From NCBI RefSeq assembly GCF_004784465.1, contig NZ_SRRU01000005.1, forward strand, positions 248,001-312,000: a DNA stretch of 64,000 nucleotides, written 5' to 3'. Both the position numbers and the translations under genes were made by a program. The stretch comes from Streptomyces griseoluteus (GTDB taxonomy: Bacteria > Actinomycetota > Actinomycetes > Streptomycetales > Streptomycetaceae). Each line of letters starts with the position of its first letter. Position 1 is the first letter of the stretch. Positions 8,662 through 17,368 of this stretch are shown here, piece by piece. Under the pieces are notes generated by a model. That model was not told where the DNA came from. It saw nothing but the letters and a program-made list of their open reading frames with translations, and searched no databases.

Positions 8662-9440
8662 GCACCCTCGCCCACGCCGTGCACGACTCGACGACGATGC
8701 TGCGGCGCAACGTCAAGCACGCCGTCCGCTACCCGGCCGTCTCGCTCGGCAGCTCCATGCTGCCGATCCTGATGCTGCTGCTGTTCGTGTACGCCTTCGG
8801 GGGCGCGATCGGCGGCGGGATGGGCGGCGGCCGGGACGCCTACCTGGAGTACCTGGTCCCCGGTGTCGTCGTGATGGGGGTGGCGGCCGGGGCGATGTCG
8901 ACCTCGATCGCGGTCTGCTCGGACATGACCGAGGGCATCATCAACCGCTTCCGCACCATGAACATCACCCGCTCGTCCTTCATGACCGGGCATGTCATCG
9001 GCAGCGTCCTCCAGACGATGGTCAGCCTGGTCCTGGTGATCGGGGTGGCGCTCGCCCTCGGGTTCCGGCCGGACGCGACCCCGCTGGAGTGGCTGGCGGC
9101 GGCCGGGTTCCTCGCGGCCGTCGCGTTCGCGGTGACCTGGCTGTCGGTGGCGCTCGGCCTGATCTCCAAGACCGTGGAGTCCGCCAGCAACAAGCCGCTG
9201 CTGGTGCAGTTCCTGCCCTTCCTGGGCTCCGCGTTCGTGCCGGCCGAGTCGATGTCGCCGGGGCTGCGCTGGTTCGCCGAGCACCAGCCCTTCACCCCGA
9301 TGATCGAGACCCTGCGCGGTCTGCTCACCGGTTCGGCGATCGGGAACGACGGCTGGATCTCGCTCGCCTGGTGTGCGGGGATCGCCCTGGTCGGCTACCT
9401 CTGGTCCCGCTCGCTGTTCAACAGCACCACCAAGCACTGA
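8658..9440 (+). CDS. ABC-2 type permease, DrrB type
   Basis: A 260-residue polytopic membrane protein with six predicted membrane segments and the ABC-2 pattern: an N-terminal cytosolic amphipathic stretch, a glycine-rich GGAIGGGMGGG loop, then the conserved FRTMNITRSSFMTGH cytosolic coupling segment, and the late PFTPMIETLRGLLTG segment typical of DrrB. It overlaps the ATPase gene as ATGA, so the two subunits are translationally coupled and together form an exporter in the cytoplasmic membrane. Confidence 0.92.
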   Translation: MSTLAHAVHDSTTMLRRNVKHAVRYPAVSLGSSMLPILMLLLFVYAFGGAIGGGMGGGRDAYLEYLVPGVVVMGVAAGAMSTSIAVCSDMTEGIINRFRTMNITRSSFMTGHVIGSVLQTMVSLVLVIGVALALGFRPDATPLEWLAAAGFLAAVAFAVTWLSVALGLISKTVESASNKPLLVQFLPFLGSAFVPAESMSPGLRWFAEHQPFTPMIETLRGLLTGSAIGNDGWISLAWCAGIALVGYLWSRSLFNSTTKH

Positions 9441-9565
9441 GCCCACGAGGGCGGCGTCGAGTGTAAAAACTCTGTGGAGTCCCACGCGCCGCCTTGTGAT
9501 CGGCGTCTCGCACGGCTGACGCAAGCGGCGTGCAGAAGGCAGACTGGCTGCGGAAGTTGGATTGC

Positions 9566-9731
9566 CTAGGGGGCGTCTTGTCGATCAGGGCGGATCAGGG
9601 AGCGGCGTCTGGTGCCGTGCGTCGCAAGGCGGAGGAGGGAGTCGATGCGGAGCATCGGCGACCGACGACAACGCGGCGAGGCGCGGTGCCAGACGCCGTG
9701 AGCCCGTCATGATCGACAAGACACCCCCTGG
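9566..9731. mobile_element. MITE-like element, copy 1 (166 bp), 5' of afsR
   Basis: A 166-base element with imperfect terminal inverted repeats: CTAGGGGGCGTCTTGTCGAT at the left (from 9566) and ATCGACAAGACACCCCCTGG at the right (to 9731). Its interior is clearly homologous, with the same length, to the element at 37821-37986 in reverse orientation; shared internal blocks include CTGGTGCCGTGC and CGACGACAACGC. It has no transposase. Non-autonomous elements with CTAG-like ends are known in actinomycete genomes. Its right end is 10 bases before the likely afsR start codon. Confidence 0.75.
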
Positions 9732-9741
9732 GGGCGAACGC

Positions 9742-12681
9742 ATGGACGGTGGGCCGCCGGTGGCGGAGCAGCGGGTCTCCGGTTCCGCCGTGCTGCGGTT
9801 CGGCGTACTCGGGCCGGTGCGGGCCTGGCGCGGGGAAGCGCCGGTCCCCACCGGCTCTCCGCAGCAACGCGCCCTGCTCGCCGCTCTGTTGCTGCGGGAG
9901 GGCCGTACCGCCACGGCGGCCGAACTGATCGACGCGCTCTGGGGGACCGAACCGCCCCCCAGGGCGCTCGCGGCTGTCCGGACCTACGCGTCCCGGCTGC
10001 GCAAGGTGCTGGAACCCGGCGTCCTGGTCAGCGAGTCCAGCGGCTACGCCATCCGGACCCTCGCCCCGCTGGACCTCGTCGTCGCCCAGGAACTCGCCGC
10101 ACAGGCCGAGAAGGCGCGCGGCGCGGGGGAGTTGGGCGAGGCGCGCCAGGCGCTGAACCGGGCGCTGGCGCTGTGGGACGGCGAGGCCCTGGCGGGCGTG
10201 CCCGGCCCGTACGCGGAGGCCCAGCGGGTGCGGCTGGAGGAGTGGCGGCTCGGGCTCCTGGAATCGCGGCTGGACATGGACCTGGAGCAGGGCAGTCACG
10301 CCGAGGCCGTCTCGGAGCTGACCGCGCTGACCGCCGAGCACCCGTTGCGCGAACGCTTCCGCGAGCTGCTGATGCTGGCCCTGTACCGCAGCGGCCGGCA
10401 GGCGGAGGCGCTGGCGGTGTACGCGGACACGCGGCGGCTGCTCGCCGATGAGCTGGGCGTGGACCCGCGTCCGGGGCTCAGCGACCTCCAGCAGCGCATC
10501 CTGCGGGCCGACCCGGCGCTCGCGGAGCCCTCGTCCGCCGCCGAGGAACCTCCCGTGGTCCTCGTACGCCCCGCCCAACTACCCGCCTCGGTGCCGGACT
10601 TCACCGGCCGGTCGGCGTTCGTGACCGAGCTGAGCGACGTGCTGGCGTCGGCCTCGGAGGCGGAGGGCCGGGTGATGGCGGTCTCCGCGCTGGCCGGGAT
10701 CGGCGGCGTCGGCAAGACCACCCTCGCGGTGCACGTCGCCCACCGGGCCAGGGCCGCCTTCCCCGACGGCCAGCTCTACGTGGACCTCCAGGGGGCGGGC
10801 CCCCGCCCGGCCGAGCCGCAGACCGTGCTCGGCTCGTTCCTGCGGGCGCTCGGCACGGCGGACTCGGCGGTGCCGGAGTCGCTGGAGGAGCGGGCCGCGC
10901 TGTACCGGTCCGTGCTGGACGGGCGCCGGGTGCTGGTGCTGCTGGACAACGCCAAGGACGCGGCGCAGGTCAGACCGCTGCTGCCGGGCACCGAGGGGTG
11001 CGCGGCGCTGGTGACCTCGCGGGTGCGCATGGTCGGGCTCGCCGGGGCGCATCTGGTGGACCTGGACGTGATGTCGCCCGAGGAGGCGCTGGCGCTGTTC
11101 ACCAAGATCGTGGGTGAGGAGCGGGTCGCGGCCGAGAGGAAGGCCGCGCTGGACGTGGTGGCCGCGTGCGGGTTCCTGCCGCTGGCCATCAGGATCGCCG
11201 CCTCCCGGCTCGCCGCCCGCCGCACCTGGACCACGTCGGTGCTCGCGGCCAAGCTGGCCGACGAGCGGCGCCGGCTGGACGAGCTGCAGGCGGGCGATCT
11301 CGCGGTCAAGGCCACCTTCGAGCTGGGCTACGGCCAGCTCGAACCCGCCCAGGCGCGGGCGTTCCGGCTGCTGGGCCTCGCCTACGGCCCCGACCTGTCG
11401 CTGGCGGCCGCCGCCGCGCTGCTGGACCTCGGCCCGGAGGACACCGAGGACCTGCTGGAGTCGCTGGTCGACACCTCGCTGCTGGAGTCGGCCGCCCCCG
11501 GCCGCTACCGCTTCCACGACCTCGTACGGCTCTACGCGCGAGCGTGCGCCGAGCGGGACGAGCACGAGCCCGGTGAGCGGGCCGCCGCGCTCTCCCGGCT
11601 GCTGGACTTCTACCTGGCCACCGCCGCGCGGGTGTACGCCATCGAGCGCCCCGGCGACCGGACCGTGGAGCACCTCCACCCCTACGACCACGAGGGGCTG
11701 TCCTTCGCCGGGCACCAGGACGCCCTGGACTGGCTGTACGCGGAGGCCGACTGCCTGCTGGCCTGTGTACGGCAGTCGGTGGCCCAGGGCAGCCTGCGGC
11801 GGGCGGTGGACCTGCTGATCGTCGCCAAGGACCTCGCCGAATCGGGCGCCAACGCCCACCAGTTCGGAGCGGCGGCCACCGTCGTCCGGGACGCCGCGGC
11901 CGAGGCCGGGAACGCGCTGGTGGAGGGCCGGGCGCGCACCACGCTGGCCCAGGTGCACATCAACGCGGGCCGGTTCGACGAGGCGGAGGCCGAGGCCGAG
12001 CGCGCCGTGGAGCTGGCCGGTGCGGCCGGGGACCCGTGGATCGACTGCAACGCCCCGAGCGAACGCGGGATCGTGGCCGCGTACCGCAGCCGGCACGCCG
12101 AGGCCGAGACCTACCTCCAGCGCACCCTCACCGCCTACCGCGCCGACGGCAACCTGCCGGGCGAGGCGAGCGCGCTGTGCAACCTGTCGCGGGTGCACCT
12201 GTCGATGGGCCGGGTGGACAGCGCGGTGGAGCTGGCCGAGTCCGGCGTCGCCGTCTACCGGCACCTGGGCCTCACCGTCCGTCTTGCCAACGGGAGTTAC
12301 GCGCTCGGGCTGGCCCTCGCCGAGTCGGGGCGCGCGGAGGAGGCGGAGGCGCGGCTGTCCGAGGCGCTGACCATCTTCCGGGACAGCCGACAGCGGCTCT
12401 GGGAGGGCATGACGCTGTTCCGGCTCGCCGAAGTGCGGCTCGGCGAACGCCCGGCGGCCGCCGCGGCGCTGGCCGAGCAGTCCCTGTCGGTGCTGCTGCA
12501 CGTGGGCGGCGACTGGCGCCGGGCGGGCGTCCTCACCGTGCTGGGCAAGTCCCTGGACGCGCTGGGCGAGACGGACCGGGCCCGCGCCTGCTGGACGGAC
12601 GCGCTGAGCGTCTACGACCGGCTGGGCTCGGCGGAGGCGGCCTCCCTGCGGGAACTGCTGTCACCTGCGACCACCGGCTGA
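9742..12681 (+). CDS. afsR: AfsR, SARP-type global regulator with NB-ARC and TPR domains
   Basis: A 979-residue regulator. Residues ~15-95 are an OmpR-type winged helix (VLRFGVLGPVRAWRG start), ~100-250 the bacterial transcriptional activation domain, ~290-640 an NB-ARC ATPase with Walker A GIGGVGKTT (~318) and Walker B LVLLDNA (~396), and the C-terminal third is TPR repeats. This is the AfsR layout and length. AfsR is phosphorylated by Ser/Thr kinases such as AfsK and activates afsS, thereby raising antibiotic output. afsS-like and afsK-like genes follow directly, supporting orthology. The start is set at ATG 9742 (MDGGPPVAEQ) with GGGGG eight bases upstream. The frame is open upstream through a MITE and includes ATG 9709, which lies inside the element. 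Confidence 0.9.
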   Translation: MDGGPPVAEQRVSGSAVLRFGVLGPVRAWRGEAPVPTGSPQQRALLAALLLREGRTATAAELIDALWGTEPPPRALAAVRTYASRLRKVLEPGVLVSESSGYAIRTLAPLDLVVAQELAAQAEKARGAGELGEARQALNRALALWDGEALAGVPGPYAEAQRVRLEEWRLGLLESRLDMDLEQGSHAEAVSELTALTAEHPLRERFRELLMLALYRSGRQAEALAVYADTRRLLADELGVDPRPGLSDLQQRILRADPALAEPSSAAEEPPVVLVRPAQLPASVPDFTGRSAFVTELSDVLASASEAEGRVMAVSALAGIGGVGKTTLAVHVAHRARAAFPDGQLYVDLQGAGPRPAEPQTVLGSFLRALGTADSAVPESLEERAALYRSVLDGRRVLVLLDNAKDAAQVRPLLPGTEGCAALVTSRVRMVGLAGAHLVDLDVMSPEEALALFTKIVGEERVAAERKAALDVVAACGFLPLAIRIAASRLAARRTWTTSVLAAKLADERRRLDELQAGDLAVKATFELGYGQLEPAQARAFRLLGLAYGPDLSLAAAAALLDLGPEDTEDLLESLVDTSLLESAAPGRYRFHDLVRLYARACAERDEHEPGERAAALSRLLDFYLATAARVYAIERPGDRTVEHLHPYDHEGLSFAGHQDALDWLYAEADCLLACVRQSVAQGSLRRAVDLLIVAKDLAESGANAHQFGAAATVVRDAAAEAGNALVEGRARTTLAQVHINAGRFDEAEAEAERAVELAGAAGDPWIDCNAPSERGIVAAYRSRHAEAETYLQRTLTAYRADGNLPGEASALCNLSRVHLSMGRVDSAVELAESGVAVYRHLGLTVRLANGSYALGLALAESGRAEEAEARLSEALTIFRDSRQRLWEGMTLFRLAEVRLGERPAAAAALAEQSLSVLLHVGGDWRRAGVLTVLGKSLDALGETDRARACWTDALSVYDRLGSAEAASLRELLSPATTG

Positions 12682-12714
12682 GGGCGGCCGCGCGGAAAAT
12701 GCGCGGGACCCGGC

Positions 12715-12747
12715 GTTCATCGTTCGTTTATCGTGCCCGTGCAGTCT
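12715..12747 (+). promoter_or_regulatory. Putative AfsR-binding box and afsS promoter
   Basis: Two adjacent 11-base direct repeats, GTTCATCGTTC (12715-12725) and GTTTATCGTGC (12726-12736), match at 9 of 11 positions. Five bases later is a -10-like CAGTCT (12742-12747), giving an inferred transcription start near 12754. The repeats take the place of the -35 region, as expected for a SARP activator such as AfsR that recruits RNA polymerase. The afsS-like start codon is about 150 bases downstream. Confidence 0.6.
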
Positions 12748-12905
12748 TCTCACAGCCGATTCGTCGTCACGGGGGCGGGCGGATCGGTAGTGCCGTCGGC
12801 CGCCCACGCGGTGGCCGGCTGTGACCGGGTCCGTCCGGAAGCCCTCGGGGGAGCGGCCGGGCGGCCCGGCCACAACAGCACACCTCAGAGCAACGGAGTA
12901 CGCCG

Positions 12906-13097
12906 ATGAGCGACGTCAAGAAGTCCGACGAAGTCACCACGCAGGAGAGCCACATCACGGGTGGGGGCGCCACTGCGGCGGCCGCCCCGGAGGTCGCTCC
13001 GCAGGAGAGCCACATCACCGGCGAGAAGACGGCCAAGGGCGACCTGGACGACGTCACCACGCTGGAGAGCCACATCACCGTGGGCGACCCGCGCTAG
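12906..13097 (+). CDS. afsS: AfsS-like small sigma-like peptide with ESHIT repeats
   Basis: A 63-residue hydrophilic peptide, the same length reported for AfsS of S. coelicolor, located directly downstream of afsR as in that organism. It contains three copies of a short repeat: VTTQESHIT, APQESHIT and VTTLESHIT. AfsS proteins carry three repeats of the type TTxDNHMP, so the repeat architecture is kept while the core has changed from DNHMP to ESHIT. AfsS stimulates antibiotic production by a mechanism that is not fully known. Start ATG 12906 with GGAG nine bases upstream. Its transcription is likely AfsR-dependent. Function is assigned by position, length and repeat pattern. Confidence 0.8.
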   Translation: MSDVKKSDEVTTQESHITGGGATAAAAPEVAPQESHITGEKTAKGDLDDVTTLESHITVGDPR

Positions 13098-13166
13098 GCG
13101 GACCACACGCACGGGGGGCGTGCGCCGCGGCGGAGCGGAGGGGGAGCCGCCGCGGCTCACGCGGGA

Positions 13167-13207
13167 ACACGGAACGGCCGGGTCGGGGGACCCGGCCGTT
13201 TCCGTGT
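13167..13207. terminator. Strong bidirectional hairpin between afsS and afsK
   Basis: An 18-base inverted repeat with one bulged T: ACACGGAACGGCCGGGTC (13167-13184) pairs with the segment at 13189-13207, around a four-base loop. It lies between two convergent genes and can serve both. Confidence 0.8.
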
Positions 13208-13220
13208 CTCCGGGCGCCCC

Positions 13221-15574
13221 TCAGGCCGTGCGGGCCGTCCCGGTGCCCTTCTCCGCGTCCAGCGCGTACACGCACCGGTCCTTGCTGCACGCGTACACCA
13301 CGCCGTCCTTGACGACCGGTGAGCCGGTGATCTCGCCACCGGTGGCGAGCTTCCAGCGCAGCCGGCCGTCGTCGGCCTTGAGGGTGTACAGCAGGTGGTC
13401 GGTGGAGCCGAAGTGGATGCGGCCCTCGGCGACCGAGGGGGCGCCCACCACGTCGCCGCCCGCCTGGAAGCGCCACTTGGGCGTGCCGGTGACCGCGTCC
13501 AGCGTGTACAGGCCCTTGCCGCTGCCGACGTGCACGTGCCCGGCCGCGACCAGCACCGGTTCCACCGAGGAGCGGGCCTCGGTGGCGATGCGCCAGCGGT
13601 CGCGGCCGTCGGTGGCGTCCAGGGCGTAGACGGTGCCGAGGTAGTCGGCGAGGTAGACCCCGCCGCCGGTGACCGCCGGGCCCGGCACGAAGGCGGGCGG
13701 GGACAGGAACACCGCAGGCGCCTCGAAGTGCCAGCGCACCCGGCCGGTCGACACCTCGATGGCGAGGACCCGGCTGCCCGCGCTGACGTACACATGGCCG
13801 TCCGCCGCCGGGGTCACCCGTACGGGGACACCGCCGCAGGACGCCGCGCGCCGATCGGGTAGGACCAGCGCTCGTCGCCCGTGCGGGCCTCCAGGGCGCG
13901 CAGCCGGGCGTCCTGCCAGACGTAGACCGTGCCGTCGTGCACGGCGGGGCCGGCCTCGGGCGACTCGAAGTCGGTCTGGCAGCCGGAGATCTCCCACAGC
14001 TTGCGCCCGGCCGCCGCCTCCCACGCCTGCACCCCGCCGCCGCGCGTACCGGTGACGACCGTGCCGTGGTCGGCGTGGAGCGAGTACACCCAGGCGTCCG
14101 TGGACAGCCGCCACAGGTCGGTGCCCTCGCGGGCGTCCAGCGCGAACAGGGTGGGGCCGTCGGAGGCGTGGATACGGCCGTCCGCGACCGCCATCGACCA
14201 GGCCACGTCCCGCGTCTTGAAGCGGCGCCGCCCGGTGGCCACGTCCAGGGCGTGCACCTCGAAGGAGGTGACGTAGACCAGGTCCCCGTCGACCGCCGGG
14301 GTGCCCCACACGTCGTTGGACATCCGGAACCGCCAGGGCCGCCAGCCCGCCGAGGTCTCCGGCAACTGCGGCGGCACCGGGGGTACGGCGGGGTCGGCGC
14401 CGTTGACGCCGGCGCGCGGCCGGGACCAGCTCGCCACCAGACCGGCCTCCGGCGGCGGCGCCTTCACGGCGGCCGCACGGGCGTCGGCGACGCGCGGTCC
14501 GGGCCCGATCGGCACCTCGAGACCGGCCAGCCGCACCGGCCCGGTGCCGGGCCCGCCGGACGGCACGGGGGCCGGGGAGGGCGCCGGGACGACCGGGTCG
14601 TAGGACGGCGGCGGGGGCACGGCCGGGCGGCCGGCGCCGCGCGGGCCGGGCGGCAGCGGGGCGGGCTTGGCGGGCGGACGGCCGCCCCGGCGGGACTCGA
14701 TGAGCGCGACGGCCTTCTCCGGCAGCCAGGCGGAGGCGGTGCCGGAGTCGTCCGAGCCGGAGCCGAACAGATGCGGGGCGAGCTGGGCCTGGAGGTCGGC
14801 CGGGGAGGGTCTGCCGGGCGCCTCCATCTGCATGCACGCCTCGATCAGCGGACGCAGCTCGTCGGGCAGCCCGGTGATGTCCGGGCCCTCGCGCAGCAGC
14901 ATGAACACCGTCTCGACCGGGTTGGCGCCGTGGAAGGGAGGGTGTCCGGTGGCGGCGAAGACCAGGGTGGAGCCGAGCGAGAACACGTCGCTGGCGCCGG
15001 TGACGCTGCGGGAGTCCTTGGCCTGCTCGGGAGACATGTAGGCGGGGGTGCCGACCGCGACGTTCGTCATCGTCAGCCGGGTGTTGGACACCCCGGAGGC
15101 GATGCCGAAGTCGATGACGCGGGGGCCGTCCTCCACCACCAGCACGTTGGACGGCTTCAGGTCGCGGTGGACCAGGCCCGCGCCGTGGATGGACTGGAGC
15201 GCCTCGGCCACGCCCGCCGCGAGCCAGCGCACCGCCTGGGCCGGGAGCGGCCCGCACTCGTTCACTATCTCCTCGAGCGAGGGCGCGGGGACGTACGCGG
15301 TGGCCAGCCAGGGCACCGCCGCGCGCGGGTCGGCGTCGACGACGGCGGCCGTGTAGAAGCCGGAGACCGCGCGGGCCGCCTCCACCTCGCGGGTGAAGCG
15401 GACCCGGAAGAGCTGGTCCTCGGCCAGCTCCGTGCGGACCGTCTTGATGGCCACCCGCCGCCCCGACGCCGAGCGCGCCAGATAGACCAGCCCCATGCCG
15501 CCGGCGCCCAGCCGGCCCAGCACCTCGAACGGCCCGATCCGCCGCGGATCGTGCTGCGTAAGCTGATCCACCAC
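13221..15574 (-). pseudogene. afsK: AfsK Ser/Thr protein kinase, reading frame interrupted
   Basis: The N-terminal half is a complete eukaryotic-type kinase: glycine loop GRLGAGGMG, catalytic lysine in [13 protein letters not shown] catalytic loop, DFG as DFGIA, and [10 protein letters not shown]. It is followed by a Pro/Ala-rich linker and PQQ/WD-like propeller blades, the AfsK architecture. The kinase frame stops at 13814 after the blade ending DERWSYPIG. The next blades (from [10 protein letters not shown] to the stop at 13221) continue in another frame. The shift lies in the CG-repeat at 13843-13853; removing one CG pair restores a protein of about 783 residues, near the usual AfsK length. 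Either a real mutation, a sequencing error or recoding. GTG start at 15574 or 15571 with GGGAGG upstream. AfsK is the kinase that phosphorylates AfsR. Confidence 0.85.
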
Positions 15575-15766
15575 TTGCCTGCCACCTCCCCGTACGAGCC
15601 GCGTCTTCCGCCTTTGGACGCGACCGAAGTGCAGCGTCTCACCACCGCACCGCCCTGGCGGCACGCACCCCGATTCTTCCTGGCCGGGCGGCCGGTTGCG
15701 AACCCGGTGGCGAATCGGGGTGTCTCGTGCCCTATCCCGTCATTTCACCGCCCCCGCGGCGTCCCG

Positions 15767-16495
15767 TCACCGGGTCAGCAGCGCGAAGGACGCCCCTTGA
15801 TTGTCCGTGACGACCGCCACCCGTCCGTACGACGCGTCGAAGGGCGGCACCTGGACCCGGCCGCCGAGCCGCCGGACGGTGGCGAGGGCGGCGTCGAGGT
15901 CGCCGACGCGGAAGTGCACGAGGAAGTGCGCGGGCATCTCGGCCGGGAAGACGTCGGTGATCAGGGCGCGGCCGAAGTCCGGTTCGGCGCCGGAGCCGAA
16001 GAGGGCCTCGTGGAAGAGGTCGCCGTAGAAGGTGTTCGCGGCGGCGGGTTCAGGGGTGTACAGCTCGGTCCACACGAAGGCGCCCGGCTCGCGGCGCCGT
16101 CCGAAGCCCCGGTGGCCGCCGGACTGCCACAGCCCGAACACCGCGCCCTGGGGGTCGGTGACCAGGGCGGCGGCGCCGAGGTCGGCCACGGCGAAGGGGC
16201 CGGAGATCAGGCGGCCCCCGGCATCGGTGATTCTCCGGGTCAGGGCGCGGGCGTCCGGGGTGGCGAAGTACACCGTCCACACGGTGGGCATCCGGCCGTC
16301 GGTCTTGGGCGCGAGCGAGGCGACCGGTTCGCCGTCCAGCCGGGCCCGGACGGAGGCGCCGGGGGCGTCCTCGTCGTCGAAGGTCCACCCGAACAGCTCG
16401 CCGTAGAACCGCTTGCCCGCCTCGACGTCGGGGAGCTGGGCGTCCACCCAGCAGGGGGTGCCCTCTCCGTACATCGATGCGCTGTTTTCGGCCAT
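15767..16495 (-). CDS. VOC (glyoxalase/bleomycin-resistance fold) protein, two domains
   Basis: A 242-residue protein with two vicinal-oxygen-chelate domains in tandem: residues ~8-118 (begins CWVDAQLPDVEAGKRFYGELFGW) and ~130-240 (begins FVWTELYTP and ends VTDNQGASFALL). This two-domain form resembles the PhnB/glyoxalase-like proteins often annotated as hydroxylases in Streptomyces. Substrate and activity are unknown; several metal-ligand positions are not obvious. ATG 16495 was chosen; an ATG at 16474 is also possible. It is a single gene between afsK and a TetR regulator. Confidence 0.85.
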   Translation of the reverse strand: MAENSASMYGEGTPCWVDAQLPDVEAGKRFYGELFGWTFDDEDAPGASVRARLDGEPVASLAPKTDGRMPTVWTVYFATPDARALTRRITDAGGRLISGPFAVADLGAAALVTDPQGAVFGLWQSGGHRGFGRRREPGAFVWTELYTPEPAAANTFYGDLFHEALFGSGAEPDFGRALITDVFPAEMPAHFLVHFRVGDLDAALATVRRLGGRVQVPPFDASYGRVAVVTDNQGASFALLTR

Positions 16496-16606
16496 GTCGT
16501 CAAAGTAACCGGGACCCGCGCACCCCGCAGGACCAGGGAAAGCTCGCCTCAGCCGGGGTCGCACCCCATTTGCAGTCGGCCGAATCGCGCTCCTGCCCCC
16601 CGTCGG

Positions 16607-16612
16607 TAAGCT
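16607..16612 (+). promoter_or_regulatory. -10 box TAAGCT, leaderless start of TetR gene
   Basis: TAAGCT ends exactly six bases before ATG 16619 and no ribosome site precedes the ATG, so transcription probably starts at the A of the start codon. Confidence 0.5.
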
Positions 16613-16618
16613 GACGGC

Positions 16619-17266
16619 ATGACAGGACAAGTGCGTACCGTCGACGGCCGGGTGGCCGGCCGGCGTGGGCAGGCGACCCGGCAGAAGCTGCTCGACTGCC
16701 TCAGCGAGATGCTCAGCTCCTCCCCGTACCGAGATGTCAAGGTCATCGATGTCGCGCGGAAGGCGGGCACCTCGCCCGCGACCTTCTACCAGTACTTCCC
16801 GGACGTCGAGGGCGCCGTCCTGGAGATCGCCGACTCGATGGCCGCCGAGAGTGCCGAGCTGACCGAGCTGCTGGCGGGCCGGACCTGGACCGGCAAGGCC
16901 GGCTGGCAGACCGCGCAGGACCTGGTGGACGGCTTCCTGGACTTCTACCGGCGGCACGACGCGATCCTGCGCGTGGTCGACCTGGCGGCGGCCGAGGGCG
17001 ACAAGCGGTTCAACAAGCTGCGGATGCGGATTCTCAACTCGGTGTACGGCTCCCTCTCCGAGGCGATCACCGAGCTGAAGTCCAAGGGACGGGTGGACAA
17101 GGACGTGAATCCGGCGGCGATCGCCGGTTCCCTCGTCACCATGCTGTCCTCGGTCGCGGCCCACCAGAAGGGCTTCACCGCCTGGGGCGTGAAGCAGGCC
17201 GAGATCAAACCGAACCTGGCACTGCTGATCTATCTGGGAGTCACCGGCAAGAAGCCCACGAAGTAG
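16619..17266 (+). CDS. TetR-family transcription regulator
   Basis: A 215-residue regulator. Residues ~18-65 are the TetR helix-turn-helix (TRQKLLDCLSEMLSS, then VIDVARKAGTSPATFYQYFP); the rest is the helical ligand-binding and dimerisation part. Similar proteins are found next to afsK in other Streptomyces. The start codon ATG 16619 follows a -10 box at the leaderless distance. A strong hairpin terminates the gene, so it is monocistronic. The ligand and targets are unknown. Confidence 0.88.
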   Translation: MTGQVRTVDGRVAGRRGQATRQKLLDCLSEMLSSSPYRDVKVIDVARKAGTSPATFYQYFPDVEGAVLEIADSMAAESAELTELLAGRTWTGKAGWQTAQDLVDGFLDFYRRHDAILRVVDLAAAEGDKRFNKLRMRILNSVYGSLSEAITELKSKGRVDKDVNPAAIAGSLVTMLSSVAAHQKGFTAWGVKQAEIKPNLALLIYLGVTGKKPTK

Positions 17267-17300
17267 CGACCGGCACTCGCACCGGCCCCAAGTCCTGTCT

Positions 17301-17340
17301 GGCAGGCGGTGGTCCACCTCGGCGTGGACCACCGCCTGTC
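17301..17340. terminator. Hairpin terminator after TetR gene
   Basis: GGCAGGCGGTGGTCCAC (17301-17317) pairs with GTGGACCACCGCCTGTC (17324-17340) with a single mismatch and a six-base loop. It falls between the TetR stop and the next start. Confidence 0.7.
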
Positions 17341-17356
17341 GCCGTGTCCGGGGACG

Positions 17357-17362
17357 GATACT
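17357..17362 (+). promoter_or_regulatory. -10 box GATACT, leaderless start
   Basis: GATACT lies six bases upstream of ATG 17369 and no ribosome site is visible, fitting a leaderless transcript. Confidence 0.4.
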
Positions 17363-17368
17363 CGGCGC

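Noticed and set aside
7636..9440. DrrAB as sign of an antibiotic gene cluster
   Set aside because: No biosynthetic core enzyme is anywhere near; this transporter type also serves lipids and unknown compounds.
9562..9741. Upstream extension of AfsR through the MITE
   Set aside because: The extra residues are encoded inside a mobile element that also occurs elsewhere in both orientations, so they are unlikely to be part of the protein.
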